Positions 1 through 5,741 of a stretch of 5,762 nucleotides of DNA are shown here, piece by piece (the stretch's first letter is position 1; each line of letters starts with the position of its first letter). Under the pieces are notes generated by a model that was given only the letters and a program-made list of their open reading frames with translations, searched no databases and was not told the origin of the DNA. Source of the stretch: Gastranaerophilus sp045639085 (GTDB lineage Bacteria; Cyanobacteriota; Vampirovibrionia; Gastranaerophilales; Gastranaerophilaceae); contig JAZUCM010000045.1 in NCBI GenBank assembly GCA_045639085.1, forward strand, positions 1 to 5,762. The letters run 5' to 3'. Made by a program: the position numbers and the translations under genes.

Positions 1-90
1 TTGTTGGTTGATCTGTTGACCTTCATACTCTACATTCGTTTTTCTTGCTGTCAGGCCCAAAAATCTCGCCTGTGATGCTGCCATGCCCAT
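1..90 (-). CDS. 5' end of an unidentified leftward gene (N-terminal 30 codons only)
   Basis: The reverse strand from 90 down to 1 is open with no stop and encodes 30 residues beginning MGMAASQARFLGLTARK and ending in a Gln/Asn-rich stretch (EGQQINQQ). The ATG at 90-88 is preceded by AAGGAA at 99-104, 8 nt upstream, a good ribosome binding site. A second in-frame ATG at 84-82 is less well spaced. The rest of the gene lies outside the window. From memory, N-termini of the form MG(M/L)xASQARxLxxTARK occur at the start of several hypothetical proteins in gut Melainabacteria and look like short amphipathic helices, but I cannot name a function. There is no classical signal peptide or membrane segment in the visible part. 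The coding call is fairly firm because start, RBS and composition agree; the family assignment is only a recollection. Confidence 0.7.
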   Translation of the reverse strand, partial: MGMAASQARFLGLTARKTNVEYEGQQINQQ

Positions 91-270
91 AACTAATGTT
101 CCTTGTTTCCTTCTGCCCTATAGGGCCTTGTACTGAATTACTTCGACCTTTTTGGTAATTCTTTGTTCTAATTGTCTCTTCGGTTTCCTTTTTGTTTCCG
201 TACTTTTGTTATCGGAAAATCTACTTGAGAACTTTAATTTTTGTTTCAAATTTGGTTACAAAACTTAACA
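91..270 (-). other. Leader/intergenic region upstream of the left-edge gene
   Basis: This 180-nt stretch lies between the fba terminator and the left-edge gene. I found no ORF, tRNA or convincing sigma-70 promoter in it. The best promoter-like pair, TTGTAA with 17 nt to ATTAAA on the minus strand near 236-260, is weak. On the minus strand it is purine-rich, with GGAAAC repeated three times. It also carries two dyads, listed separately. A transcript crossing it would have a long untranslated leader. Confidence 0.5.
115..161 (-). promoter_or_regulatory. Two dyads in the leader of the left-edge gene
   Basis: GCCCTATAGGGC at 115-126 is a perfect 12-nt palindrome ending 25 nt before the ATG. GAATTAC at 135-141 and GTAATTC at 155-161 form a perfect 7-bp inverted repeat around a 13-nt spacer. 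Either could be a protein-binding operator or an RNA hairpin close to the RBS. No factor can be named, and 7-bp dyads can arise by chance in AT-rich DNA. Confidence 0.3.
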
Positions 271-304
271 TTAAAAAACCCTTGCCAGTAATGACAAGGG
301 TTTT
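271..304 (-). terminator. Rho-independent terminator of fba
   Basis: Read on the minus strand, AAAACCCTTG pairs with CAAGGGTTTT (arms 295-304 and 275-284). Two further inner pairs (one G-U, one C-G) close a 6-nt loop. The stem runs straight into six U's (273-278). It sits 25 nt past the fba stop codon, so transcription of the aldolase should end here, separating it from the left-edge gene. Confidence 0.9.
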
Positions 305-328
305 CAGACTTTAATTTAAAGTTTAAGA

Positions 329-1288
329 TTAGTCTTGAGCGTGTCCTGCAGTACCTAAAACGTCACGCATTTTGTGGATAACCATTTCTTTAACGGCAGT
401 TCTGCCCGGTCCCATGTATTCGCGTGGGTCGAATTTTTCAGGGTGTTCAACAAAGAATTCTCTGATTGTTGATGTCATAGCCAATCTCAAGTCGGTGTCG
501 ATGTTGATTTTAGCAACGCCGTGTTTAGACGCGTAGTTCAACATTTCTTCAGGAACGCCTTGAGCGTTAGGCAATTTACCACCGTATTGGTTGCATTTTG
601 CAACGAATTCAGCAGGAACTGAAGATGAACCGTGAAGAACCAACGGGAAGTTAGGGAAACCAGCTTCAGCCAAGGCTGTTTTGATTTCTTCTAAACGTTT
701 GAAGTCTAATTTAGCTTCGCCGGCGAATTTGTAAGCGCCGTGTGAAGTTCCGATAGCAACGGCCAAAGAGTCACAGCCAGTTTCTTTAACGAATCTTACA
801 GCTTCTTGCGGATCAGTGTAGGTTGAATCAGCTGCAGAAACTTTAACGTCGTCTTCTACACCTGCTAATTTGCCAAGCTCAGCTTCGACAGAAACTCCGC
901 GTTCGTGAGCGTATTCAACAACTTTTTTAGTCAAAGCGATGTTTTCTTCTAATGGGAATCTTGAACCGTCGATCATAACAGATGAGAATCCGCCGTCGAT
1001 ACAAGCTTTACAAATTTCGAAATCAGCGCCGTGGTCAAGGTGAAGCGCGATAGGTACAGTAGTTGTTGCCAATGCTGCTTCAACCAATTTCAATAAATAA
1101 GTTTGGTTTGCGTATTTTCTTGCACCTGCAGAAACTTGCAAAATGATAGGTGATTGAGTTTCTTCTGCTGCTTCAGCGATACCTTGTAAAATTTCCATGT
1201 TGTTAACGTTGTAAGCACCGATAGCATATCCGCCTTCAAGCGCTTTTTTGAACATTTCATTTGTTCCAACTAATTTTCTTTCACTCAT
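329..1288 (-). CDS. fba: Fructose-bisphosphate aldolase, class II (zinc-dependent)
   Basis: Cleaves fructose 1,6-bisphosphate to dihydroxyacetone phosphate and glyceraldehyde 3-phosphate in cytosolic glycolysis, and runs the reverse step in gluconeogenesis. The 319-aa product shows the class II hallmarks in order: GAYNVNN (24-30); HLDHG (83-87) with catalytic Asp85 and zinc ligand His86; EAELG (135-139); SHGAYKF (182-188) with His183; LHGSSS (218-223) with His219; and NIDTD (262-266) near the phosphate site. The C-terminal YMGPGR is also typical. Length is normal for the family. The ATG at 1288 was chosen because AAGGAG lies at 1296-1301, 7 nt upstream. A longer frame to 1345 would start inside the promoter and adds an untypical hydrophobic/Arg-rich tail. 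The gene is monocistronic, with its own promoter region and a strong terminator. The related tagatose-bisphosphate aldolases share the fold, but the fructose-bisphosphate assignment fits best. Confidence 0.96.
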   Translation of the reverse strand: MSERKLVGTNEMFKKALEGGYAIGAYNVNNMEILQGIAEAAEETQSPIILQVSAGARKYANQTYLLKLVEAALATTTVPIALHLDHGADFEICKACIDGGFSSVMIDGSRFPLEENIALTKKVVEYAHERGVSVEAELGKLAGVEDDVKVSAADSTYTDPQEAVRFVKETGCDSLAVAIGTSHGAYKFAGEAKLDFKRLEEIKTALAEAGFPNFPLVLHGSSSVPAEFVAKCNQYGGKLPNAQGVPEEMLNYASKHGVAKINIDTDLRLAMTSTIREFFVEHPEKFDPREYMGPGRTAVKEMVIHKMRDVLGTAGHAQD

Positions 1289-1331
1289 TTGAGTTCTCCT
1301 TCTTCTTGTATAATTTAATACACACATTAAG

Positions 1332-1358
1332 AGTATAACAAACACGCTTTCTTTGCAA
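1332..1358 (-). promoter_or_regulatory. Candidate proximal promoter for fba
   Basis: On the minus strand, TTGCAA (1353-1358) and TATACT (1332-1337) are separated by 15 nt, slightly short for sigma-70. The predicted leader is about 35-40 nt with AAGGAG at its end. The position is right, but the spacing makes it only moderately likely. Confidence 0.35.
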
Positions 1359-1453
1359 GAGGGCTAGGCAGAAGTTGTTTGAACCCTTGAATTATTTAAC
1401 TGTGTTGTTTTGTTGCGCTAAGCTTACCCGATCCTTCAGTCTTCTTGCTCAAA

Positions 1454-1482
1454 ACTATACGCAAACGTCATAAAACATACAA
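1454..1482 (-). promoter_or_regulatory. Candidate distal promoter for fba
   Basis: On the minus strand, TTGTAT (1477-1482) and TATAGT (1454-1459) have the ideal 17-nt spacing. The -10 matches consensus in five of six bases and the -35 only in three. If used, it gives fba a leader of about 160 nt. The two candidates could both work or be alternatives. Confidence 0.35.
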
Positions 1483-1526
1483 ACTCGACGCGAGCGTCTA
1501 CTACCCAAGGGGTAGGCCGGGTGGGC
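1472..1526 (-). terminator. GC-rich hairpins after the transglycosylase; possible weak terminator
   Basis: Just past the stop at 1531, the minus strand reads through a GC-rich patch (1511-1526), then a CTACCC/GGGTAG hairpin (1501-1515, 3-nt loop). Overlapping dyads follow: GACGC-GCGTC (1487-1498) and CTCG-CGAG (1484-1494). The last is followed by a T-rich but interrupted run (1472-1483). This is the only structure where the hisS cluster could end, but the U tract is poor. It may equally be a dispersed palindromic repeat. Confidence 0.3.
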
Positions 1527-1530
1527 ATAA

Positions 1531-3525
1531 CTACAGATACAATCTGGCGTAGTTCCAGTATGTTCGGAAAACTTTTTTGACATAGGTTCTGGTTTCCGTG
1601 TATGGGATTTTTTCAACAAATTCGTCGATATCACGGTATTCCAGACCTTTTTTCCAGCGACTGATTGAACCTATTCCGCCGTTGTAGGCCGCGACTGACA
1701 AGATATTATTGTTATCCAGGTTTGTTAGCACAAAATTGTAATAATAATTGCCGAGTTTCATGTTTGTTTGTGAGTTTTTAAGCTCGGCCAAGGATTCCAT
1801 GCCAAGCCCTTTTATTTTATTGATTTCCTTCGCGGTTTCTGGCATAAGTTGCATAAGTCCGACTGCGCCGACGTAGCTGTGAGCGTTTTCGTTAAAATAA
1901 CTTTCTTCTCTTGTGAGCGCAAGCATTAAAACCGGATTATTACCGGCCATTTGGGCGTAGGTCTTCATTTCGTTATATAAAAATGTAGGATAGACTAAGC
2001 GCCAACGAAGGTCGTTTTTTTCGGGTTTTTCGGTCAGCTTGGCCATTGCATCGCGCGCGGTACACATCGCTTTGGATTTCTCTCCTTTTTCGTAGAGAAG
2101 CCAACTTTGTACAAATTTGTCATTTTCGTAGAATTGGGCCAGAGCGCTGTAATCTTTCATCTCGACAAGTTTTGTAATTGTGCTGTCAATCTTTCCGTAG
2201 TAAGGAAATATGATGTCTTTTGTGTCTATTTGGGTGGTAATTATCGAGTTTTTAAGGTCATTGAGCTTCAAATAGCTTCTGAATGCGTAGTATGAATCAG
2301 GATAATTTATGATAACTTTTTTGAAATAATCATTGGCGGCTTGAGATTTTTTTTCGTGTTTGCAGATGTTGCCCAGCCAATAGGTTATCAAATCGGCGTT
2401 AGTGCCATTTGGGTGTTTTTCAACGTATTCCAGGCCGAGTTTTTTAGCTGTTGAATATTGCCCGGCTTTGATACTGTTTATAAAAAGTTCCGATAAAATT
2501 GGTTCGGAAAAGTTTTTTAACTCGTAATATTTTATTATGTTTGCATAACAGATGTTTTTATTTTGTTCGTTTGAAGTATAGCGGCAACGTAGGATTTTGA
2601 GTTGAATATCGTTTTTGCTTTCTGTTGAATTCAGAAAATATTCAACCGCGCCGGCTTTATCTTTTTGTGTTTGTAAAAATTTTGTAATTATTTCATTTTT
2701 ATCTTTTGGGGTAACCGCAGAATTTTTTTGTTTTAACCCGGAGGCAATAAGTGCTTTTGCACGTCCTTTTTCTTCCAGTAATAGGGAAATTCTGGCTTGT
2801 TGCGCCCAGGTTTTGTTAAAATCGCTTCCGACAAGAATTGCGTCTGCACGATCGGGAAGATTAAACAGGCAATACGTCTCGGCCAACAATATCTTGTCGT
2901 TGTCGTTTATGTTGTCTGTAAGCTTTTGCCATAAATCCGCAGCCTTTAGGGCCCAACGACCGCTAGGCGCACTTGTTAAGTACGCGCGAAGATAATTTAT
3001 TATCTCGTCTTTTTCGTGTGCTGATGAAGTGGTTGACGAAGAATATTTGTCGTTCAAAAGTGTTGCAAGCTGATATTTCGCGCCAACAGCGTAATCGGTT
3101 TGCGGTGATTTTTCGATAATTTCTTCAAAAAATCTTTGCGCAAGCTTTGGATTTGATTCGATGTTGTCCGCAGCATAAAGATATTTTGCGCGCAGCGAAA
3201 TCGGGTTTTTAGGGTAGATATTGAACAAAAGATAATATTGTTTTTGTTCAGATTTGTAATCCTCAAGGGCTTTTGCGCACTCTGCTCTATGATAAATTGC
3301 AAATGGTTTGAGGCTGGAAAGGTAGGAGACTTTTGAAAACTGATAATAAGCGTTTGAATAATTTTCTTCGTTCAAATCGTTCAACGCCTGTTCATAAATT
3401 TTATCTGCGCGAGTTGGGTCTCCGACAAAATCAAAAAGAAATTTTACGCCGGCACCCAAAACACCCAGCGCAACCAATGCGCCGGCGCAAAGTGCAATTC
3501 TCTTTACCTTCCCTAATTCAACCAT
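1531..3525 (-). CDS. Membrane-anchored TPR-type lytic transglycosylase (Slt/GH23 family)
   Basis: Predicted to cleave the MurNAc-GlcNAc bond of peptidoglycan, leaving a 1,6-anhydro end. The 664-aa protein has a short basic N-terminus, one hydrophobic segment at about residues 9-33 (uncleaved anchor or signal), and a long helical region with TPR-like units (clearest at about 40-165 and 375-425). The C-terminal SLT domain spans about 530-664. Catalytic motifs are all present: REES with Glu541 before Ser542, GLMQLMP (556-562), AYNGG (613-617) and PYTETRTYV (641-649). This layout matches Slt70-like enzymes, where a helical superhelix carries the catalytic domain. It lies 14 nt after the 60-aa gene and has no clear Shine-Dalgarno before the ATG at 3525, which suggests translation coupled to its neighbour. 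It is last in the cluster. The enzyme family is certain; the preferred substrate and the gene name are not. Confidence 0.93.
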   Translation of the reverse strand: MVELGKVKRIALCAGALVALGVLGAGVKFLFDFVGDPTRADKIYEQALNDLNEENYSNAYYQFSKVSYLSSLKPFAIYHRAECAKALEDYKSEQKQYYLLFNIYPKNPISLRAKYLYAADNIESNPKLAQRFFEEIIEKSPQTDYAVGAKYQLATLLNDKYSSSTTSSAHEKDEIINYLRAYLTSAPSGRWALKAADLWQKLTDNINDNDKILLAETYCLFNLPDRADAILVGSDFNKTWAQQARISLLLEEKGRAKALIASGLKQKNSAVTPKDKNEIITKFLQTQKDKAGAVEYFLNSTESKNDIQLKILRCRYTSNEQNKNICYANIIKYYELKNFSEPILSELFINSIKAGQYSTAKKLGLEYVEKHPNGTNADLITYWLGNICKHEKKSQAANDYFKKVIINYPDSYYAFRSYLKLNDLKNSIITTQIDTKDIIFPYYGKIDSTITKLVEMKDYSALAQFYENDKFVQSWLLYEKGEKSKAMCTARDAMAKLTEKPEKNDLRWRLVYPTFLYNEMKTYAQMAGNNPVLMLALTREESYFNENAHSYVGAVGLMQLMPETAKEINKIKGLGMESLAELKNSQTNMKLGNYYYNFVLTNLDNNNILSVAAYNGGIGSISRWKKGLEYRDIDEFVEKIPYTETRTYVKKVFRTYWNYARLYL

Positions 3526-3539
3526 CTAAAACCCGATTT

Positions 3540-3722
3540 TTATTCTTGTTCCTTTACTACAATCAGGTTATTCATTATTTTCATTGGGCAAGTCGGAAGA
3601 ACTACGTGTGTCAAGCCGTCTGCGATACTAATAATTTTGCCCGCGCCAAGAACAACGTCTTCCCCTTTGTATTGGAATTTGTAGTCAGTTTTTCTGTCTG
3701 ATCTGATTGTAATTTTGTCCAT
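3540..3722 (-). CDS. 60-aa protein of unknown function between hisS and the transglycosylase
   Basis: I do not recognise this gene. The product begins MDKITIRSDRKTDYKF and ends NNLIVVKEQE. Alternating polar/hydrophobic residues with several Gly and Pro (VVLGAGKIIS, THVVLPTCP) suggest a small beta-rich domain. There is one Cys (in the PTCP segment) and no signal peptide or membrane segment. It is real by context: AAGGAG at 3729-3734 overlaps the hisS stop codon (TAA at 3733-3735) and lies 6 nt before the ATG, an arrangement typical of translational coupling. It ends 14 nt before the transglycosylase start, on the same strand. A role with either neighbour is only a guess. The overlapping plus-strand frame has no comparable start signal. 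Confidence 0.8.
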   Translation of the reverse strand: MDKITIRSDRKTDYKFQYKGEDVVLGAGKIISIADGLTHVVLPTCPMKIMNNLIVVKEQE

Positions 3723-3732
3723 GATTTTCTCC

Positions 3733-4974
3733 TTAGATGTTTTTAATGTTTTCTAATTCTTCAATATTGACTGTTTTTTGACTTCCTGTAGCAAGATTTT
3801 TTACGGTTACGTTGTTGTTTTTGATTTCATCTTCTCCGAGGAATATAGCGTAATTTGCGCATTTTGACGCTTTTTCCAATTGTTTGTTGAATTTTTTATT
3901 CGAAAGGTCAAATTCGATGCTCAAACCTTGAGCCCTGAGGGTTTGAGCTAATTTTAGGGCTTGAGTCATGTCGTTGGAGACAATGTAGGCATCGAGTTTT
4001 TTTGTTTCCGGCGTTGGGAGTAATGAGTTTAATCGTTCCATGCCCATTGCCCAGCCGACTGCCGGAGTGTCTTCTCCCCCAAGGTTTTTGACTAAGCTGT
4101 CATAGCGCCCGCCGCCGCATACCGCGTTTTGAGAGCCTAAGTTGTTTGATTTGATTTCAAACACCGTTCGGTTGTAATAGTCTAAGCCCCTCACAAGAAG
4201 TTTGTTTTCTTCAAATTTAACATTTGCCGTATTGAGATAGCTTTTGAGAGTGTTGAAATGCTCTGCGCATTCGTCGCAAATAAAATCTGACTGAATAACA
4301 GCCTTAATTTCCGGGCGTTCAAAAATCTCTTTGCAACTGTCGACTTTGCAATCTAAGAGTCTAAGTGGATTTTTTTCGTATCTTGATTTACAATCGTCAC
4401 AAAGACTGTCAAAGTGGGGTTTTAGGACCTCTTTGATTTTTGTTTTGTATGTTTCGCGACACTGTGGGCAGCCAAGAGAGTTAAGCTCAACGGTCAAATC
4501 ATTTAAGCCTAGGGCTTTTAGGTATTCAGTTGCGAGCAAAATTGTTTCGGCGTCAGCGGTAGGCGCTGAAATCCCAAACATTTCGACACCAATCTGGTGG
4601 AATTGTCTTTGTCTACCTGCTTGCGGGCGTTCGTAGCGGAACATTGGCCCTTTGTACCAAAGTTTTACCGGCATTGGTTGGCGAAACATGCCGTTTTCGA
4701 TGAATGAACGAACGACGCCTGCCGTGTTTTCCGGGCGAAGAGTGATTGAGCGTTCGCTTTTTTCAAACGTGTACATTTCTTTATTAACAATATCTGTTGT
4801 GTCGCCTACACCGCGAGCGAAAAGTTCCGTCGCTTCAAAAATAGGTGTCCTAATCTCTTTGTAACCGTAGTTTGTAAACAGTTCCAGAGCTGTGGTTTCA
4901 AGATTGTGCCATGCCTCAACTTCCTGAGGCAAAATGTCTTTTGTCCCTTTTTGAACTTTAATTATTTTTGCCAT
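3733..4974 (-). CDS. hisS: Histidine--tRNA ligase (HisRS, class II)
   Basis: Charges tRNA-His with histidine using ATP, in the cytosol, as a homodimer. The 413-aa protein has the normal bacterial length and all landmarks: N-terminal GTKDILP; motif 1 around IRTPIFE (41-47); TLRPENT (78-84); motif 2 with FRYERPQAGRQRQFHQ (112-127); the HisRS-specific LVRGLDYYNRTVFEI (260-274); AVCGGGRYD (284-292); and motif 3 VGWAMGMERL (306-315). An anticodon-binding domain follows from about 325. The insertion between motifs 2 and 3 holds eight cysteines: C169/C172, C192/C195, C209/C214 and C233/C236. I recall this pattern in clostridial-type HisRS and it could bind zinc. The ATG at 4974 has only a weak, distant AAGGG upstream. 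The gene sits 18 nt after the 115-aa gene and overlaps the RBS of the 60-aa gene, so it is probably translated within the cluster transcript. Confidence 0.97.
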   Translation of the reverse strand: MAKIIKVQKGTKDILPQEVEAWHNLETTALELFTNYGYKEIRTPIFEATELFARGVGDTTDIVNKEMYTFEKSERSITLRPENTAGVVRSFIENGMFRQPMPVKLWYKGPMFRYERPQAGRQRQFHQIGVEMFGISAPTADAETILLATEYLKALGLNDLTVELNSLGCPQCRETYKTKIKEVLKPHFDSLCDDCKSRYEKNPLRLLDCKVDSCKEIFERPEIKAVIQSDFICDECAEHFNTLKSYLNTANVKFEENKLLVRGLDYYNRTVFEIKSNNLGSQNAVCGGGRYDSLVKNLGGEDTPAVGWAMGMERLNSLLPTPETKKLDAYIVSNDMTQALKLAQTLRAQGLSIEFDLSNKKFNKQLEKASKCANYAIFLGEDEIKNNNVTVKNLATGSQKTVNIEELENIKNI

Positions 4975-4992
4975 TTTGTTTTATAATCCCTT

Positions 4993-5340
4993 TTAGAACG
5001 GTTTTGTTTGGTTTAGTTTTAGTCGTAAATCTCTAAAGCGCGCAACGTCTTCTTGAGTTTTGCCGGAAGACTGGAATACCGCTTGAGAAGATGGGTGAAC
5101 CATCAACACATAATCCATGTGAATTTCTAAAAAATTGTATTTTCTTGGCGGTTGGTTTGTGTTGCGAGGATAAATCTCCGCGTTAGTGACTGCCAAAAAA
5201 CGGCGTTCTCTGTCGTTTAACAAGTCAGTTAATTCTCTGTTAGTATTGGTGTATTTAGAAACGTGTACGACGCCTTTGATGTCGTGATCAGAAGTTAAAA
5301 TACTTACTTCTATAGGAACTGTGTCAATATTTTTGCTCAT
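4993..5340 (-). CDS. 115-aa conserved hypothetical protein, first gene of the hisS cluster
   Basis: Function unknown. The 115-aa product starts MSKNIDTVPIEVSILTSDHD and is soluble, with no signal or membrane segment. The order of features is a beta-rich N-terminal half (VEVSILT-like strand, GVVHV at 23-27), an acidic/basic helix (RELTDLLNDRERRF, 35-48), FLAVTNAEIYPR (48-59), another strand pair (FLEIHMDYVLMVHP, 70-83) and a charged C-terminal helix. It resembles the small DUF6812-like proteins I recall from cyanobacteria-related genomes, but that is memory, not a search. The ATG at 5340 is preferred: GAGG lies 9 nt upstream (5350-5353). The longer frame starting at 5370 would begin inside the -10 box of the promoter. 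As first gene behind a strong promoter it leads the transcript carrying hisS. Confidence 0.85.
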   Translation of the reverse strand: MSKNIDTVPIEVSILTSDHDIKGVVHVSKYTNTNRELTDLLNDRERRFLAVTNAEIYPRNTNQPPRKYNFLEIHMDYVLMVHPSSQAVFQSSGKTQEDVARFRDLRLKLNQTKPF

Positions 5341-5365
5341 GCTTATTATCCTCTTATTATATTCT

Positions 5366-5394
5366 ATCATAATATATTTTTAACAAAATGGCAA
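5366..5394 (-). promoter_or_regulatory. Sigma-70-type promoter of the hisS cluster
   Basis: On the minus strand, TTGCCA (5389-5394) and TATGAT (5366-5371) are exactly 17 nt apart, with an AT-rich spacer. Each box matches consensus in five of six positions except the -35, which matches four. Transcription should start near 5358-5360, giving a leader of roughly 20 nt that contains the GAGG ribosome binding site. It is the only strong leftward promoter found ahead of the four-gene cluster. Confidence 0.75.
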
Positions 5395-5403
5395 GGGGGG
5401 GCT

Positions 5404-5432
5404 CGCCGCAGGCGAGATTCTCGTCTGCGGCG
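5404..5432. repeat. GC-rich 13-bp hairpin
   Basis: Bases 5404-5416 pair with 5420-5432 as a 13-bp stem with one G-U pair and a 3-nt loop (left arm CGCCGCAGGCGAG). It stands out sharply from the AT-rich surroundings. No T tract follows on either strand, so it is not a standard terminator. A G7 run (5395-5401) lies just to its left and the 8-bp repeat array abuts it at 5433. It may be a REP-like palindromic unit. Confidence 0.6.
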
Positions 5433-5561
5433 GGTTAAACGGTTAAAGAGTTAAATGGTTAAAAGGTTCATTAAGGAATAATAAATGTTTAAAACGTGGT
5501 GTTTCACCATTATAAATTACCATAACCCCTTTTAACCCTTTAACCTATTAACCTTTTAACA
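5433..5561. repeat. Inverted array of 8-bp repeats (GGTTAAAN x4 facing NTTTAACC x4)
   Basis: Four direct units of GGTTAAAN occupy 5433-5464: GGTTAAAC, GGTTAAAG, AGTTAAAT, GGTTAAAA. Four units in the opposite orientation occupy 5530-5561: TTTTAACC, CTTTAACC, TATTAACC, TTTTAACA. The 65-nt centre holds a small GGTG-TTT-CACC hairpin (5498-5508) and weaker continuing symmetry. In RNA the arms could form an imperfect 32-bp stem from either strand. There is no ORF. It resembles a MITE or palindromic intergenic element, but no target-site duplication is visible. It separates the two divergent promoters. Confidence 0.75.
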
Positions 5562-5572
5562 TGTTGCGCCTC

Positions 5573-5600
5573 TTGACAAACTCAAAAAATACGGTATCAT
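5573..5600 (+). promoter_or_regulatory. Rightward sigma-70-type promoter
   Basis: A perfect TTGACA (5573-5578) is followed after 16 nt by TATCAT (5595-5600, four of six matches to TATAAT). The predicted start is near 5607, giving a leader of about 135 nt before the ATG at 5742. It begins 12 nt after the repeat array and points away from the hisS cluster. Confidence 0.7.
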
Positions 5601-5612
5601 GAAAATATGATA
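5595..5612. promoter_or_regulatory. Operator-like dyad over the rightward -10 and start site
   Basis: TATCAT (5595-5600) and ATGATA (5607-5612) are a perfect inverted repeat around a 6-nt spacer. The dyad covers the -10 box and the likely transcription start, where a dimeric repressor would block RNA polymerase. No repressor can be named. Confidence 0.4.
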
Positions 5613-5642
5613 TTACAAACTAAAAAAATAAGAAGTTCAATA

Positions 5643-5652
5643 GGGGGGGGGG
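5643..5652 (+). repeat. Homopolymeric tract of ten G
   Basis: Ten consecutive G's lie about 36 nt into the predicted rightward leader. Such a run is very unlikely by chance in this AT-rich sequence and is prone to slippage in replication and in sequencing. If translation began at the ATG at 5607, the tract would encode glycines in frame with the ATG at 5742, and a length change would break that frame. Confidence 0.8.
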
Positions 5653-5702
5653 CGCCTCAACAGCCTGATTATATCTGGGTTTCAGCGACTTGTTTTGCCA
5701 AA

Positions 5703-5737
5703 ACCTCCGACCCTTGGGAACGCAAGATTACGGAGGT
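5703..5737 (+). promoter_or_regulatory. Hairpin that would hide the Shine-Dalgarno of the right-edge gene
   Basis: ACCTCCG (5703-5709) is fully complementary to CGGAGGT (5731-5737), which contains the ribosome binding site GGAGGT. The loop is 21 nt. A competing CCAA/TTGG pairing (5698-5701 with 5714-5717) overlaps the anti-SD arm and would exclude the first. This fits translational control of the downstream gene by RNA folding, but no known riboswitch class was recognised. Confidence 0.5.
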
Positions 5738-5741
5738 AAAC

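Noticed and set aside
1289..1345. N-terminal extension of the aldolase (19 extra residues)
   Set aside because: It would start within the candidate promoter, has no RBS and is unlike aldolase N-termini; the ATG at 1288 has AAGGAG 7 nt upstream.
1346..1530. tRNA or small RNA gene in the fba upstream region
   Set aside because: A T-loop-like string (GTTTGAACCC) is present, but no acceptor, D or anticodon stems can be built around it.
3054..3302. Second minus-strand frame of 82 aa
   Set aside because: Entirely inside the transglycosylase in another frame; Arg/Lys/Asn-rich with no recognisable features.
2107..3701. Plus-strand open frames at 2107-2295, 2615-2995 and 3333-3701
   Set aside because: They lie antisense to the transglycosylase and the 60-aa gene, have no RBS, and show low-complexity compositions typical of shadow frames.
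4331..4864. Plus-strand frames at 4331-4636 and 4652-4864
   Set aside because: Antisense to the well-defined hisS; no start signals.
5341..5370. Ten-residue extension of the 115-aa protein
   Set aside because: Its ATG lies in the -10 box of the hisS-cluster promoter, upstream of the predicted transcription start.
5433..5561. CRISPR array
   Set aside because: Repeat units are 8 bp and contiguous, in two opposite orientations, with no spacers.
5601..5741. Known riboswitch in the rightward leader
   Set aside because: I compared it by eye with the conserved cores I know for TPP, SAM-I, ZTP, fluoride, preQ1, THF and glnA and none fits; a covariance-model search would be decisive.
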